From Liriodendron chinense (lineage: Eukaryota; Streptophyta; Magnoliopsida; Magnoliales; Magnoliaceae), in NCBI GenBank assembly GCA_003013855.2, contig PVNU02002347.1, positions 298,290 to 362,289 of the forward strand: 64,000 nucleotides of DNA. The letters are read 5' to 3'. Positions 1 to 11,665 of this stretch are shown here, piece after piece. Made by a program: the position numbers and the translations under genes. The notes beneath the pieces were generated by a model, which did no database searches, had not been told where the DNA came from, and saw nothing but the letters and a program-made list of their open reading frames with translations. Numbering within the stretch: the first letter of the stretch is position 1; each line of letters starts with the position of its first letter.

Positions 1-98
1 CCCTTTCAAAGTTCGAACCAGCGCCCGGCCATCCCTCCCCAAAACCCTCGCCTTGTCCATCTGGCCCCGCTGCCTTGCCAGCCAGCTAGCCACCGGCC

Positions 99-143
<45 letters not shown>

Positions 144-1485
144 GGAAGTCCGTCCAGCCACTCACCCTCGCCCGCCGTCCAAATCGAGTATCTCCTGTGG
201 CCCTGCCCGGCTGCTGCTTTATTCCGAGCATCTGGACACTTCCTGACCAGCCCTTGCCTCAGTCTAAGTAGCCTACCCTGCCCAGCCAGTCCTCTGCTAC
301 AGCCTCCAGGTCGCTGCCTGACATTCGACCGACGACTCTGCCCGACCAGTCCACTGCTACAGGTCATTGCCCAACGTCCGACCGGCGACCAGTCAATTTT
401 ATTTCCCCCCAAATTGTATTTAAAGTAATAAATTATTTAATATTTATAAAATAATTATTTTATCATTATTTAGTTAATTAAATTATTTAATTAAACTAAC
501 TATTAGGTAATTTGTAGTTGTAATTGTTTATCTAATTATAATTTTTAGCTGTACTTGTTTAGCTAATTATTTATCTTATTGTTTAGATAATTTAATTGTG
601 AAGCTAATTAATAATTACAATTGCAATGATAATTGTGAAGCTAATTGTTAGCTAGTTTAATTGTCTAGCTAATTAGTAATTGTGAAGCTAATTGTTAGCT
701 AGTTTAATTATCCAGCAAATGATAACTGTAATGTGCATATAATTGACATTGTTAGTAATTGTTAGTATTTTTTATTTATTATGTTAGAATCATGTGGATC
801 GTAGATTCGTAATTGTTAGTAATCGACTAATCGTTACTTATTAATGTTAGTAATCATGTGAATCATAATTGTTAGTAATTATTATTTGTTAATGTTAGTA
901 ATCATGTGGATCTTTAGGTAATTATTATTTGTTAACTATGTAGCTTTAGCAATTTATATTTGTAGTATGTAAATAATCAGTTGCCCATTTGAGCATTTCT
1001 ATGTGGCCAGGCATAGACTAGTGTGTCTTTGGTGCATAACAATCTTCAAATTGTCCCATTTTGGACAGTTCAGGATCCGATATATTGTAATGTTTTTGTT
1101 TTACTGATTTAAATGCCTATGCCTGTTCTGTGCTGCATCTCCTGTATTCTCTTTAGATGTAGTTTTTTTCATTTGATTTTATTGTCATTTAGTGTGGATA
1201 TTTGACAATGGAAAATAAATGAGAGATAAATATATCATCACTAAATAGTATATATAATATTTAAGTATTGAAAATTTTTTGAACACGTAAAAATTGTGTC
1301 CTAGCTCGACTCTCAACTCGAATGCAGCTTGAAAGGCTCGAGCTCGAATTCGGCTCAAAGCTCGGACGAGCCAGCTTGAATATAAAAGTCCAGTTTGATG
1401 GCGAGCCAAGCTGAACACGAGCCAGGCCACTCAATGATCGAGCCTAGCTCGAACATGGCCTGAGCTAAGCTCGTGCTTAGCTTTA
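1..1485. mobile_element. hAT-like element in copy A, left end outside or rearranged
   Basis: From about 101 it matches the copy B element at 52878-54249. It ends GCTTTA at 1485, followed by GTGGTCTC (1486-1493), the same flank as in copy B. Positions 1-100 do not match copy B, so the left part differs on the far side of a (CT)n tract at 101-141. Confidence 0.75.
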
Positions 1486-1672
1486 GTGGTCTCACTATAG
1501 CACCTATTTTGTGCAGAGTGTAAAACACACAACCACTGTGTGCTCACCATATTTTCTACTTGAAATTACTCAATCCATCAGGTATGCTTAACAAGGAATG
1601 TTCTTACCTGAATAAAATAGTAGGATTAAGAAATCCCCCAACGTGTGAGGGTTTTATATGTCCTAATGTGTA

Positions 1673-1707
<35 letters not shown>
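1673..1707. repeat. 35-nt G homopolymer
   Basis: In copy B the same place reads GTAGGGGGGAGAGAGAGAGA, so the run is a copy A expansion or an assembly/sequencing artefact. Confidence 0.9.
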
Positions 1708-1708
<1 letters not shown>

Positions 1709-3984
1709 GAACCAAGAAATAAGAAGATTAGTGTATTTTTTTTTTTTAACAAATATCTATATGAAATGAGTCGAGTTACGGTCGAGCTGAGTCGAGCTTG
1801 AATCGAGTTGAGTTTCGAGTCAAGTCATGCTTGAACTTGACTCGATTTCTAACTTGAGCTCTTAAATGAAGCTTGGCTTGACTCATCCCACTGAGTTGAG
1901 GTGAGTCGAGGCGAATTTTTTTGAGTTGAGTTAATCGAGTTTCTCGAGCTAACTCGGCTCATGACCAGCCCTAGATCAACTCGACTTTCCAAAATTTGAA
2001 ACTCGATATGGTAATGGCTATAATGCAGCCGGGGTGGGGTGTGAGAGATCGATCATCGTCTCTCCCACGGATAACTTAGATCCAAATCCACGGATCTATC
2101 GGGACTCCTCAACTAATCTTCCTCGAATGCACTAGGGGATATCTCAAATCTACGAGATCTATCTTCGAATCCACGCATTTAGTTAAATCATTTATTAATT
2201 TACGCATTTAGACTAGTTTCTTAATAATTATATCTATGCTAGTCTATGTGATTGGACCCACTAAGGCTTGGAAGCCGAAGTGTTCTTGCTTGCTTAGTTT
2301 AAATTGTTAATTAAATTAGTAAAGTAGGTGAAAAGAATTTTAAAAGGTCATAATCACCCCCCCCTCTAGGACTTAGTCATAATTGCAGTAGCTCTGTCAA
2401 GCTTCCACAAAGCACATAGCGTGTTAAGGTGTCTTGTTAGACTACTCCACACAATTTCACATTTGAACTATACATCTTATTAATTGCCTAGTTAATCTCC
2501 TTTTATAAGTATAGACGTAGATATGTGCTTAAGCCACTTCAACTTTCATTTTCTTCTTTTCTACCCATGTTGGGTATCTGGAGCTAAAGTCAAATATTGA
2601 ATCTTTGTTGAGCAGTACAATGTCATTGGAAGGATGGATCGAACCAGGCTTAATTGAATCTCCGAGGTTGTGCGGCAGAATCCCTTGCAAAGTTGGGAAG
2701 CATCAACTATCCTCAAGTAGTGTACAATGCATGTGCCTTTAAGCTACCTTCAACATTCTGTGAGTTCACGGACATTTTTCCAATTTATTTCCTACAAATG
2801 ATATGATACCAAATACAACGATTTTAAAACATTGCATACAAGCTAAGATACCATAACTCATCGTGTACGCATATTTTCCTGCCACCATGATGCTTGGCAT
2901 GTTTGGATTGTAGATTCCAGATTAAAAAAACTCAATCAATGCAACCATTATTTTCCATTGCAATATTCAAAGTTGAACTCCATTTCCATGTTCAACTCAA
3001 TCAATATAACAATTATTTTCCATTGCACTATTCAAATTTAGACTCTATTTCACGTTCTTGTTTGGATGGCAAGTTGAATTAACCTGATCTTCTATCCTCA
3101 ATAGCAGCTACAGTCATTTCCAAACGTATATTCTAATAAAGATGAAAATCTATCCTCATCCGGGCATGCCAGCTTGTATCGTCAAGGGAAAATCATTTTA
3201 CTCTCCAATCCTCCACCATGGAATCCTCCAATCCTATCATGCCTATGTAGAACATAAGTGCTATGCAAATAGTTGGCCCTATCATGAAGATCACTTGGCA
3301 CAAAAATCATGCTACTCCTCTCATCAGGTGCGCTTTACCATTGGAATTAATGGACGACTAATGGTGCACAAAAGTGTGGGCTGCACCATCTAAGAAGTGG
3401 ATCAACCTGAAAAATGAGTGATCTTCATGATGGGGTCACCATTTTCATGATATGGATATCCTGTACAAATGTTTTGTTGGCGAGAAAGAAATGCCTGCAT
3501 AACAAATGCTCAATTTGTATTTATGAATAGTTGTCCACAAGCTTTTCCATGCCTTCTGTGCAGGTAAAATTTCATTGGGTCTTTCTGTCTTGTTGTATGC
3601 ATTATACATTTTTGGAGGCATCCATTATGCTTAAAATACCATACCTGGAGACAACCAAAATGGAATTCCATTACCGTTGGTAAGTGGTGGCCTCTTGAAA
3701 GCCCTTAACTGTTTGATCATTAACCCATAAGTAAATGATTAGAAAGTAATAATCCACACCTCAAGTAAAGCTTAATAAGGTCTTTCTGTCTCTGTGCATA
3801 TAATCCACACCTTGACAGCCGTCGATCAGGGGCCTTACAAGTCCAGGCCCTGCTCGACCGCTAGGCAGCTTTGGCGGTTGCATAGGGCCTCGGGTCGAGT
3901 AAGGCCTGCTATTTTTTTAGGAAAGGAAAAAAGTCCAACTGTTTTTCTCCCTACGCGGATTGCATTGTTGGGATTGGTTGCTGG
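1708..3984. other. no gene; ancient repeat sequence shared with copy B
   Basis: 1750-1975 is rich in GAGTCGAGCTTGA words (hAT-like remnant ending CCAGCCCTA). 2010-2370 resembles a decayed LTR-retroelement piece (TCATAATCACCCCCCCTCTA). 2894-3390 has short frames that are broken differently in copy B, so they are not genes. Confidence 0.55.
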
Positions 3985-4430
3985 TGGCTGATTTGTGAAT
4001 CCCACCATGATGTAAATTTTTTTTATCTACTCCGTTCATCCATTTCTTTGTGTCATTTCAGGGCAAGAGTCCAAAAATTAGGAAGATCAATATCAGGTGG
4101 ACCATACATAGGAAACAGTTGTGATTGAATGTCAACCATTAAAAAATTCCTAGAGCCACCTTAATGTCCACCACAATATTTATTTTCCATCCAACCTTTG
4201 ATTAAGCCACACAGACCAGGATGAAGGGAAGAAACAGATATCAGCTTCATTAAAACTTTGGTGGGCCTCAAGATTTTATGGCGGGCATTAAACACCACTA
4301 TTTATTATGGTGTGGTCCACCTGGGTTTGAATCTGCCTCACTCTTTGGCTCATGCCCTAAGATGATATCAAAAAATTGATGCATGGCAAGGATAAAACAC
4401 ATAAATCATGGTGGGTGCCATAGAGCCCCG
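3985..4430. mobile_element. foldback GGGCCC-core element, copy A
   Basis: Both arms are present (AATCCCACCATGATGT... to ...AATCATGGTGGGTGCC) with central CCATCCAACCTTTGATTAAG. Present also in copy B at 56715-57150, so it predates the duplication. Confidence 0.65.
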
Positions 4431-4461
4431 TATGCTATCCGTGTTTGGCGGTGTCTTTGCG

Positions 4462-4978
4462 GGGAGCGGATTGCCTGTGACCCCGGGCACAGAGATATCT
4501 CTGTGTCCGTAGCCGTGTGGGGCCCATAGAGATGTCAGTGACAAATCCACTCCGTCCATCTGTTTTTCAAGACAAAATTAGAACAGGAAATAAAAGTTCA
4601 GATAGATTAAAAATAAGGTGGGCCACACCAACAAAACAGTGGGAACACTAACGTCCACCATTGAAACCTTCCTGGAGCTGACCATGATGTTTATATGCCA
4701 TCCGGACCGTTCAAAGAATTATTAACAATCAGATAAACTGTAATGAAAATATTAGCCTGATGCAAAACTTTTTTCACCGTTAAGTGTACAATACCCACTT
4801 TTTTCCTGTGTTATGGCCCACATGACTTTTGGATCTGCATTATTTTTATAATAATATCCTAACGTGGTCTTACAAAACAGATTGACGGAGTGGATTTGTC
4901 ACTGACATCTCTATGGGCCCCACACAGCTACGGGCACAGAGATATCTCTGTGCCCGGGGTCACAAACAACCCGCTCCC
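4462..4978. mobile_element. Mutator-like foldback MITE, copy A only
   Basis: Ends GGGAGCGGATTG and CAACCCGCTCCC. The 9-bp flanks GTCTTTGCG and GGCTTTGCG differ at one position. The terminal inverted arms are long (GGGCACAGAGATATCTCTGT on both sides). Copy B at 57170-57185 carries the empty site (GTCTTTGCGGCAGG). 517 bp. Same family as the MITE upstream of the TPS. Confidence 0.9.
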
Positions 4979-5049
4979 GGCTTTGCGGCGGGTTAAAGGA
5001 TTTCCGAATTAGGTGCGCCCGGCCTCACCCAAAGCACGGTGATCTTGAC

Positions 5050-5510
5050 CGTGGGGCCCACCTTGATGCATGTATTGCATATCCAGGACCTCTATCTATT
5101 TTTTTAGCTCCTTTTAGGGCATGAATCCAAAAATTAAGCACATCCAATTATCAGGGATCACACAGTGCTGATTGAATGGCCACCATTAAAAATTTTCTAA
5201 GGCTCACGGTAATGCCACCATTGGTTTATTTGCCATCGGACCTGTTGATAAGGACACACGGACCTGGAAGAAGGGAAAAAACAAATATCAGCTTGATTCA
5301 AAACTTTTATACCCCACAAAAAGGCTTTTAGCGGTGGGTGTTCAATAACCACTGTTTCCTCTGCTATGGTCTATCTTATATTTGGAGCTGCTTCATTTTT
5401 GGGCTCATGCTCTAAAATGATTTGGAAAAACGGATGAATGACTTGGATATATACAATACATACATCAAAGCAGCCCCACAGTCCGGGCCGCACCATGTTA
5501 AGTGAGGCTA
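5050..5510. mobile_element. foldback GGGCCC-core element, copy A
   Basis: Starts GTGGGGCCCACCTTGATGCA; the right arm ends near CAGCCCCACAGTCCGGGCC. The counterpart in copy B is 57790-58240. Confidence 0.65.
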
Positions 5511-6637
5511 GGCCGCATCTAGTACAAATATGAGATATCCTTTAACCTGCTGCAAATACAAGATGATGGTTGCATACGGTGCTATGTGGATGGAAAAATA
5601 TTTGCCAATTCACAATGGTTATCGCATATGGTGCTATGTAACCTTCGTTATAAATATCTTTATTGTTATTATTTTGTTCTATTATTTTATTTTATTTTAG
5701 GAAGTTTGATTCTAACTAAAAATCTCCAAAAAAAAAAATAAAATCAAGCCCAATATTTTAAATTCACATATAAAATTTTCTTGCCTCATATGATGTCATT
5801 ATCGGATCCAACCGATATGAGCTCTGCTATCTTTTTTTTATCCATGCACCATCCAACGGTTCTTAGTAGTTACGGAAAACCTTCTCTAACGACTAAAAGC
5901 CCTCTATTTTATCATTTTTTTCATAGTATTTTTATTATATATAATTATTATTTTTAATTTTTAATTAATATTATTTTTATTAATATTTTAAATAAAGAAA
6001 GCCTCATTTAAGGCCGCAGCTTGCCTTGAGATGGATGGTTTAGAAAACAGTCCTGAAAGAGGCTAAAGATTGGATGTCAGGATCATTTCCACCCTTGGGA
6101 GACTTTGGTGCATGGCTTCTTATCCATGTTGGGGCTAATCATATCAATGAGCTACGTGTCAACTTTAGTGTTGTGGCTGTCTTTGAGTAGCCGTCACATC
6201 TACTTTGTGTGACATAGCTTTGAGGGTGGCCTGCGGGCTTCATGCTAAGCGCACTCAGAACCATATCCATGTGGGAAGTGCAACGGCAGATCGCCGCATC
6301 CGAAACTAACAGGCGATTCTCATGTCTGGCTGAGATCTCGGCACACCATTAAAGTGGGTCCATTGTGAATACTTCTTAGTCCAAAAATGATGTCCTTCCT
6401 ATTATCAAGTGGGGCACATGTGTATAAGAAAAATGGAGAGTTATAAAAAAAAGATTAAGTTGCTTGGATCTTGCATGCATCTGCCATGTTGGCACATGCT
6501 GTGATTCTATGACACCGCAAACATTTCTCTAGCTCACATAACCATTTGAGAGGATCACATGAAGAGGCTGGATCCATAACAAAGCTTTATCGGTTAGTTT
6601 AACCTATAATGGGATGTGTGGGGCCTACTGTGGTGTG
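5511..6637. other. no gene seen; AT-rich flank
   Basis: Includes a long A/T stretch at 5930-6000. Collinear with copy B apart from the PIF-like insertion at 59019, whose empty site is CATGCTAAGCGC at 6241-6252. Confidence 0.6.
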
Positions 6638-6992
6638 TGTTGGGTTTATCCCACATCAGCCAGGTTAGACGACCGTGAAAGGAGCTTCATATATCCTGAG
6701 ATCTCTCCAGCTAATAGGTTAGCCTTTTTTAGTGTGACACATCAGTGGTATCAGAGCGAGGGTTATCCGTCCAAGGCCCATGGCAAGGGGGTATGCTGAG
6801 ATCAACTTCCGAGAGCCCATATCCGCCATGCCCAAGCCCACTATGCTGAAATTAAAGTTCCAAGAACCCTAGGGCCGAGATCCACTATGGAAGGATGGGT
6901 TGTTGTTTGTCCCACATCGATCCGGTTGGATGATGAAAAAAGCTTCATATATTCTCCACCTAATGGGTTAACCTTTTGTGTGTGACACAACA
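6638..6992 (+). mobile_element. complete TRIM retroelement, copy A
   Basis: LTRs 6638-6744 and 6901-6992, starting TGTTG. A perfect 5-bp target duplication GTGTG lies at 6633-6637 and 6993-6997. TGGTATCAGAGC (primer binding site) is at 6746-6757. Same family as 13732-14051. The copy B counterpart is at 60065. Confidence 0.9.
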
Positions 6993-7747
6993 GTGTGTGC
7001 AAGGCATGCAATCACTCCATTGCGCGTGTGTCCTGATCATTCCCCTAAACACTTAATTACATTGATCCAAAATTCATTGCTCCCCACCTGTGGTGTGGCC
7101 CACAAGAAATTTTTATTGGGCTGATTTTTTTGGTGTGGGTCTATCATGGGAGGACGCATATGATGGATGGGTTGGGTGACACAGACACATCCTAGAGGGC
7201 CCACAACTCGAACATAAACACGAGGACATCTACAATGTTCCATAAAAAAATGTTCATGCCTGGTCCACTTTTTCGAGATCCAAACTGTTCACGTGGAAGA
7301 ACACTTAGTACATGGTGATATCTCAAAAGTCTCCATGAATGGGTGATCCAAACCGTCCTTAAATGTGGAGCATCGGCTATAACCACCCATAAGCTAGCGA
7401 CCCATAGTGGCTAGTAGCACTATATAAATGGGAGATAGTGGTGCATTGCCAAACTGAGTTTGTAGCCCAATGGATGAATGGTTTAGATTGCTAAAATCTG
7501 GGCCACATGTGACATTGGTAGGTTGCATAAAGGGGCCACTCAATCCAATGGATACAATAGCTCTTTCGTCACCAGGGCATCTTACATTAGATACAATTCA
7601 TCATCTTCACGTATTTGTTTGTTTTGGATAAATATTGCATAAGAGTTACAAAAAAACCTATACAATGAATAGGGGTTTAAATTTAAATTTTTGGTTTACT
7701 AATGAAGCTTCATCTGTTAGCTTTAGCTTTTAGATTCCATATACACC
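6993..7747. other. no gene seen
   Basis: Conserved in copy B (60457-61204). Short reverse frames read across GTGTGGCCCACAAGAAATTT-type text and have no motif. Confidence 0.6.
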
Positions 7748-7809
7748 TATACCTTTGGGACAGTGGTAGATTGAGTGAAGATAAGGCTCGTTTCAACACT
7801 GAAGTCTTA

Positions 7810-9398
7810 CTGGGAGCGTTTGGCATCTCTACTCTAATTCAATAAGAGCTTTTAGAATAAGAGCTACTTCAAATAAGTTCTTTTTGTTCTGGCTCTTGTT
7901 TTAAATAAGTTCATTTGGTAAAATCTTCAAAACAAAGCTCTTATTTGAAATAAGCACGTTTGGTAAAACTTTCAAATAAGAGCTTTTTTAAGGGTAGTTA
8001 ATGTCATTTTTAAAAATTACAACAACTTAAATACCAACTGACCATCATGTGGGCCCACCTTCAATACCATCATCCATCATGTGGATCCCACCTTTGATGT
8101 GGACTGCCATTTAAATGGGACTTACTTGATGAGCAGTTTCCGTCATGATGGGCCACACTTTGATGTGGGCCATCTATCATGTGGGGCCTACCTTTGAAGT
8201 GAACCTTTCATTACTTGGGCCCACCTTGATGTGGGGCCCCACTTCAATATGAGTCATTCATTATGAGGGGCCCATTTTTTATGTCAACCATCCATCATGT
8301 GGGTCCTACCTTTGTTGTGGACAACTATTATGTGGGGCCCACATCAAGTAGGTGGTCCATCATGTAGGACCCATTTGATGTCCACCATCCATCATGTAGG
8401 TCCCACCTTGGTTGTGGACCATCCATCATGTGGGGCCCAACCTTCAATATGGGTCATTAATCATGTAAGCCCACCTTTAATGTCAACCTTCCATCATGTG
8501 GTTCCACATTCAATATCCACCATCCATCACTTGGATCCTACCTTTGATGTGGACCATCCATCATGTGGGTCTCGCCTTCGTTGTGGACCATCTATCATGT
8601 GGGGCCCACTTCATGTGGCTAGTCCATCATGTGGGACCCACCTTTGATGTCCACCATCCATCATGTAGGTCTCACATGTTCTATGGACCATCCATCATGT
8701 GGGGCCCAACCTTCAATATGGGTCATTTATCATATGGTCCCACATTTAATGTCAATCTTCCATCATGTGGTCCTACATTCAATGTCTACCATCTATCATG
8801 TGGGTCCCACCTTTGCTATGAACCGTCTATCATATGGGGCCCACTTGATGTGGATAGTCCATCCATCATGTGGGGCCACATTTTAATGTAGGTGATCCAT
8901 CATGTGGGACCCACCTTTGGAGTTCACCGTCAATCATGTGGGGCCCGACCTTCAATATGGGTTGTTCATCATGTGGGTCTACTTTTGATGTCAACCTTCC
9001 ATCATGTGATCCCACCTTCAATGTCTCCCATCCATCATGTAGATCCCACCTTTGATGTGAGTGTTCATCATGTGGGCCCACCTTTGATGTGACCATGCAT
9101 TATGTGGCCCACCTTGATGTGAAAACCCACCTTCAATATGGGTTGTTCATCATGTGAGCCCACCTTAGAGATATTTTAAAGAAGAGAAGAGGGCAAGATG
9201 AGAATTACTTAAAAAGTTTAAGGACAAACTGTCCAAAATTAATTAAAAATGTCTACCCGGTTAAGTTAAATAAACTCTTAAAGAAAAAGTGACATCCCTG
9301 TCACTTATTATTTAAGAGCTATTTTTACTAGTTTTTTTAAAAAAAAGCGAAAAAATGAAAGCTTTACCAAACGGTTAATAGAATTGCCAAATGCCACC
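7810..9398. mobile_element. PIF/Harbinger-like element carrying a satellite, copy A only
   Basis: Left CTGGGAGCGTTTGGCA and right (reverse complement) GGTGGCATTTGGCA are imperfect inverted repeats. TTA target duplications are at 7807-7809 and 9399-9401. Copy B reads AGTCTTAGTATCG, a clean empty site with one TTA. 1589 bp, no transposase; the middle is a tandem array. Confidence 0.85.
8040..9165. repeat. GGGCCC satellite with higher-order structure
   Basis: Basic units of about 35-40 bp alternate CCATCATGTGGGGCCCACC with CTTTGATGTGGACCAT. Marker words recur at a longer period: CAACCTTCAATATGGGTCAT at 8437 and 8707, and a variant at 8946 (spacings about 270 and 240 bp). Overlapping frames on both strands simply read this repeat. 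Confidence 0.9.
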
Positions 9399-9723
9399 TT
9401 AGTATCATTTCCCAATGTAGGGGTGGCTAATATTGAAGTGTGACTAACATTGTGGGTGTGTGTACTAACTGTGGGATGTGTGTACTAACCCCCCCAACAC
9501 TTAAATAAATAAATAAATAAATAAATAAATTTAGATTGCATATGTATGTGCCACTTTAATATGTGTATGGTGTGTAAATATGCTTTCTGACACATGTATG
9601 GTTAGGAAACCTTATGTTTTTGGGTAGAATAATGATTATGTGTTTAAAACATATTACTCTACTATAAAAACTATCTAGAATCGACCCAGACACAGCTAGA
9701 ATCAACCCACCTTAACTTTAGTA

Positions 9724-9976
9724 CGGTACAGTTAAGAGGGTGGGAGGGCCTCCCGTTGGCTGCTAGAGGGTGCCTTCTTCTCGATAAAGTGGGTTTTGGT
9801 AACATCAAACAGGGGGTAAGGGGTTGTGAGGCCGGGTAGCCTGAAGGAAGGCTAGCTAAGTTTGTTTTCATGATAGGTGGGCCTGCACCCAGAGGGTCCG
9901 CCCGAATTTTTCTTGTATAGCTGGGTGCTCTTGGGATGAAATATATATATTTTTCTTAAAGAAAAAAAAAAAAAAA
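9724..9976 (+). mobile_element. 5'-truncated LINE 3' end, copy A only
   Basis: Ends in a long A tract after CTTGGGATGAAATATATATA, wording typical of plant L1 3' ends. A target duplication AACTTTAGTA lies at 9714-9723 and 9977-9986. Copy B has AACTTTAGTAGGGCACATCC uninterrupted near 61355. About 253 bp. Confidence 0.85.
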
Positions 9977-9986
9977 AACTTTAGTA

Positions 9987-10590
9987 GCTAGGTACATCCC
10001 ACAGACCCAACCTGAAACTAATTACACCAGATTTTTAACTGGGTCCAAAAGACCCCAACCCAATCTGTTTTCTTAAGGGGTCCAACAAATGGGACCCAGA
10101 CCCATTAAAATCAAGCTAGGTCCATTGGTTACCCACAGGTCCAGGTACCCATAGACAGCCCTAGACATGAATTTTGAAGGCTAATTTTAATGAAAACTAA
10201 GATACAAAATAAGTGACACATAATGTACGCATGATCAATGACAGTGATGAATGAATAAAGCTCTTACGTACCGACTTGCCAAAACTTTTACATAATTTGT
10301 GCTAGCTAAGGTTGAGATGCCAGCCTATATTTGCCTTTGGAGGCTGGAGATGCCCTCATGGCAACATATGGCGCAAGCCGTAGCCATCAGAAATTTTGGA
10401 ACAGCTGATAACTGCACGTGAAAATGCTTTCCCCGATTTCCTCCGCAGGCGCTGAATGCAAGTAGGATTGAGTGCAAGAGATAGCCCCTTGATGCAAGTG
10501 CTGGTTCACTCTAGCAAGATTGCCATGTCTAACAAGGGACGTGGATTGCATGCAAAAGCCTTTTACAGGAACTTCCTAATATAGGAAGTT
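9987..10590. other. no gene seen
   Basis: 10000-10160 is a GGGTCC/GGACCC-rich remnant ending CAGCCCTA, shared with copy B; the rest is unique-looking sequence without ORFs. Confidence 0.55.
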
Positions 10591-11300
10591 AGATAGGCCT
10601 CCCTTGGTATTTGTGAGAAATCCACCCCATTCATCCATTTCTCATATCATGTTAGGACATTGGCCAAAAAATGAGGCAGATCCAAAACTCAAGCAGGCTG
10701 CACAACAAGGAAAGGTGGGTAGGGAAATACCCACCATTGAAACCTCCCTGTGTCCACCGTAATGTTTATATGCCTTGCATACCATTCATAAGGTCATTCC
10801 TATTGGGATGAACTGAAAATTCAATATTATACTGATCCAAAACTTTTGTAGCCCCATAAATGTTTCAACAGTGGAAGTTAAATTCTCAGCTTTTCATGTT
10901 GTGCGGCCTGCTTGAGTTTTGGATCTGCCTGATTTATGGGGCCATGTCCTAACACGATCTGCAAAAGCAGATGGATGGAGTGGATTTCTCACAAACATCA
11001 CAGTGGCCCCACCTAGCTTCCAGTCGCAAGAAGTTTCCACGAAAGGCTTTGGCTGGCAATCGGAGTCCTCTTACAAGATGGTTAAAGGGGTGTCGGATTG
11101 CTTAGTGTTGCACTTGGAATAAGCTCTATGGGCCCCACCAATGTATGATTTTTATTCACCTCATCCATCCATTTTGCCAACTCATTTTAGTGCATGAGCT
11201 AAAAAAATGAGGTAGATCCAAATCTTAGGCTGACGGGCAGCGCAAGAAACAGTGGTGATTCATAGCCCACTGTAATATTTATTTTTCAACCAACCTGTTG
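10591..11300. mobile_element. foldback-core pieces downstream of TPS, copy A
   Basis: 10600-11010 has both arms, with TTTGTGAGAAATCCACCCCA at the left and its inverse GGAGTGGATTTCTCACAAAC at the right. 11125-11300 is a half core (ATGGGCCCCACCAATGTATG). Both have counterparts in copy B. Confidence 0.6.
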
Positions 11301-11445
11301 ATCCGTGCTTTATCAACGTGACAAAACTAATATGTGACATTCCACGTTCAAACACCAGCAACATCACAAATTACTAATATGTGACATTCCCGGTTCAAAC
11401 ACCAGCCACATGATTACAAACCACTATGCAATCCGGCACAAATAC

Positions 11446-11582
11446 AATTTTTTTTATTAACACCCACACGCACACCCACACCCACTCACACACATCCCAC
11501 CTAACTTGGGTACTTGATCCCATGATCTTATTGTTGAAACAGAGCCTGTATACCACTGAGCCATGGAGCTAGACCCACACAC
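11446..11582 (-). mobile_element. tRNA-derived SINE just 3' of TPS, copy A
   Basis: Minus strand: TGGCTCAGTGGTATACAG (box A), GGGATCAAGTACCC (box B), a GTGTGAGTGGGTGTG body and a TTAATAAAAAAAA tail. It ends about 84 bp from the TPS stop and is transcribed in the same direction, so it may lie in the 3' UTR or termination region. Copy B counterpart at 62925. Confidence 0.7.
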
Positions 11583-11665
11583 ATACAAGTTGGTAGAAAT
11601 GAATATTTTAATTACACACATATAAGAGCTGTAATAATTAATCTCAACACAACAACTAAGAGGGA

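Larger units (their letters stand above)
7748..9535 (+). mobile_element. tRNA-derived SINE split by a PIF-like element
   Basis: The head is at 7748-7809 (GGGACAGTGGTAGATTGAGT, then TTTCAACACTGAAGTC) and the remainder at 9399-9535 (TTAGTATCATTTCCC, TG-rich body, (AAAT)n tail). The SINE is of the 42555 family. Copy B has the unsplit head (61205-61312) but lacks the tail. Confidence 0.75.

Noticed and set aside
2894..3393. Two plus-strand ORFs in copy A
   Set aside because: The copy B counterpart breaks both frames with indels, so no coding constraint.
8297..9096. Several overlapping ORFs on both strands
   Set aside because: They only read the GGGCCC satellite; the proteins are shifted versions of the same HVGPT-type repeat.
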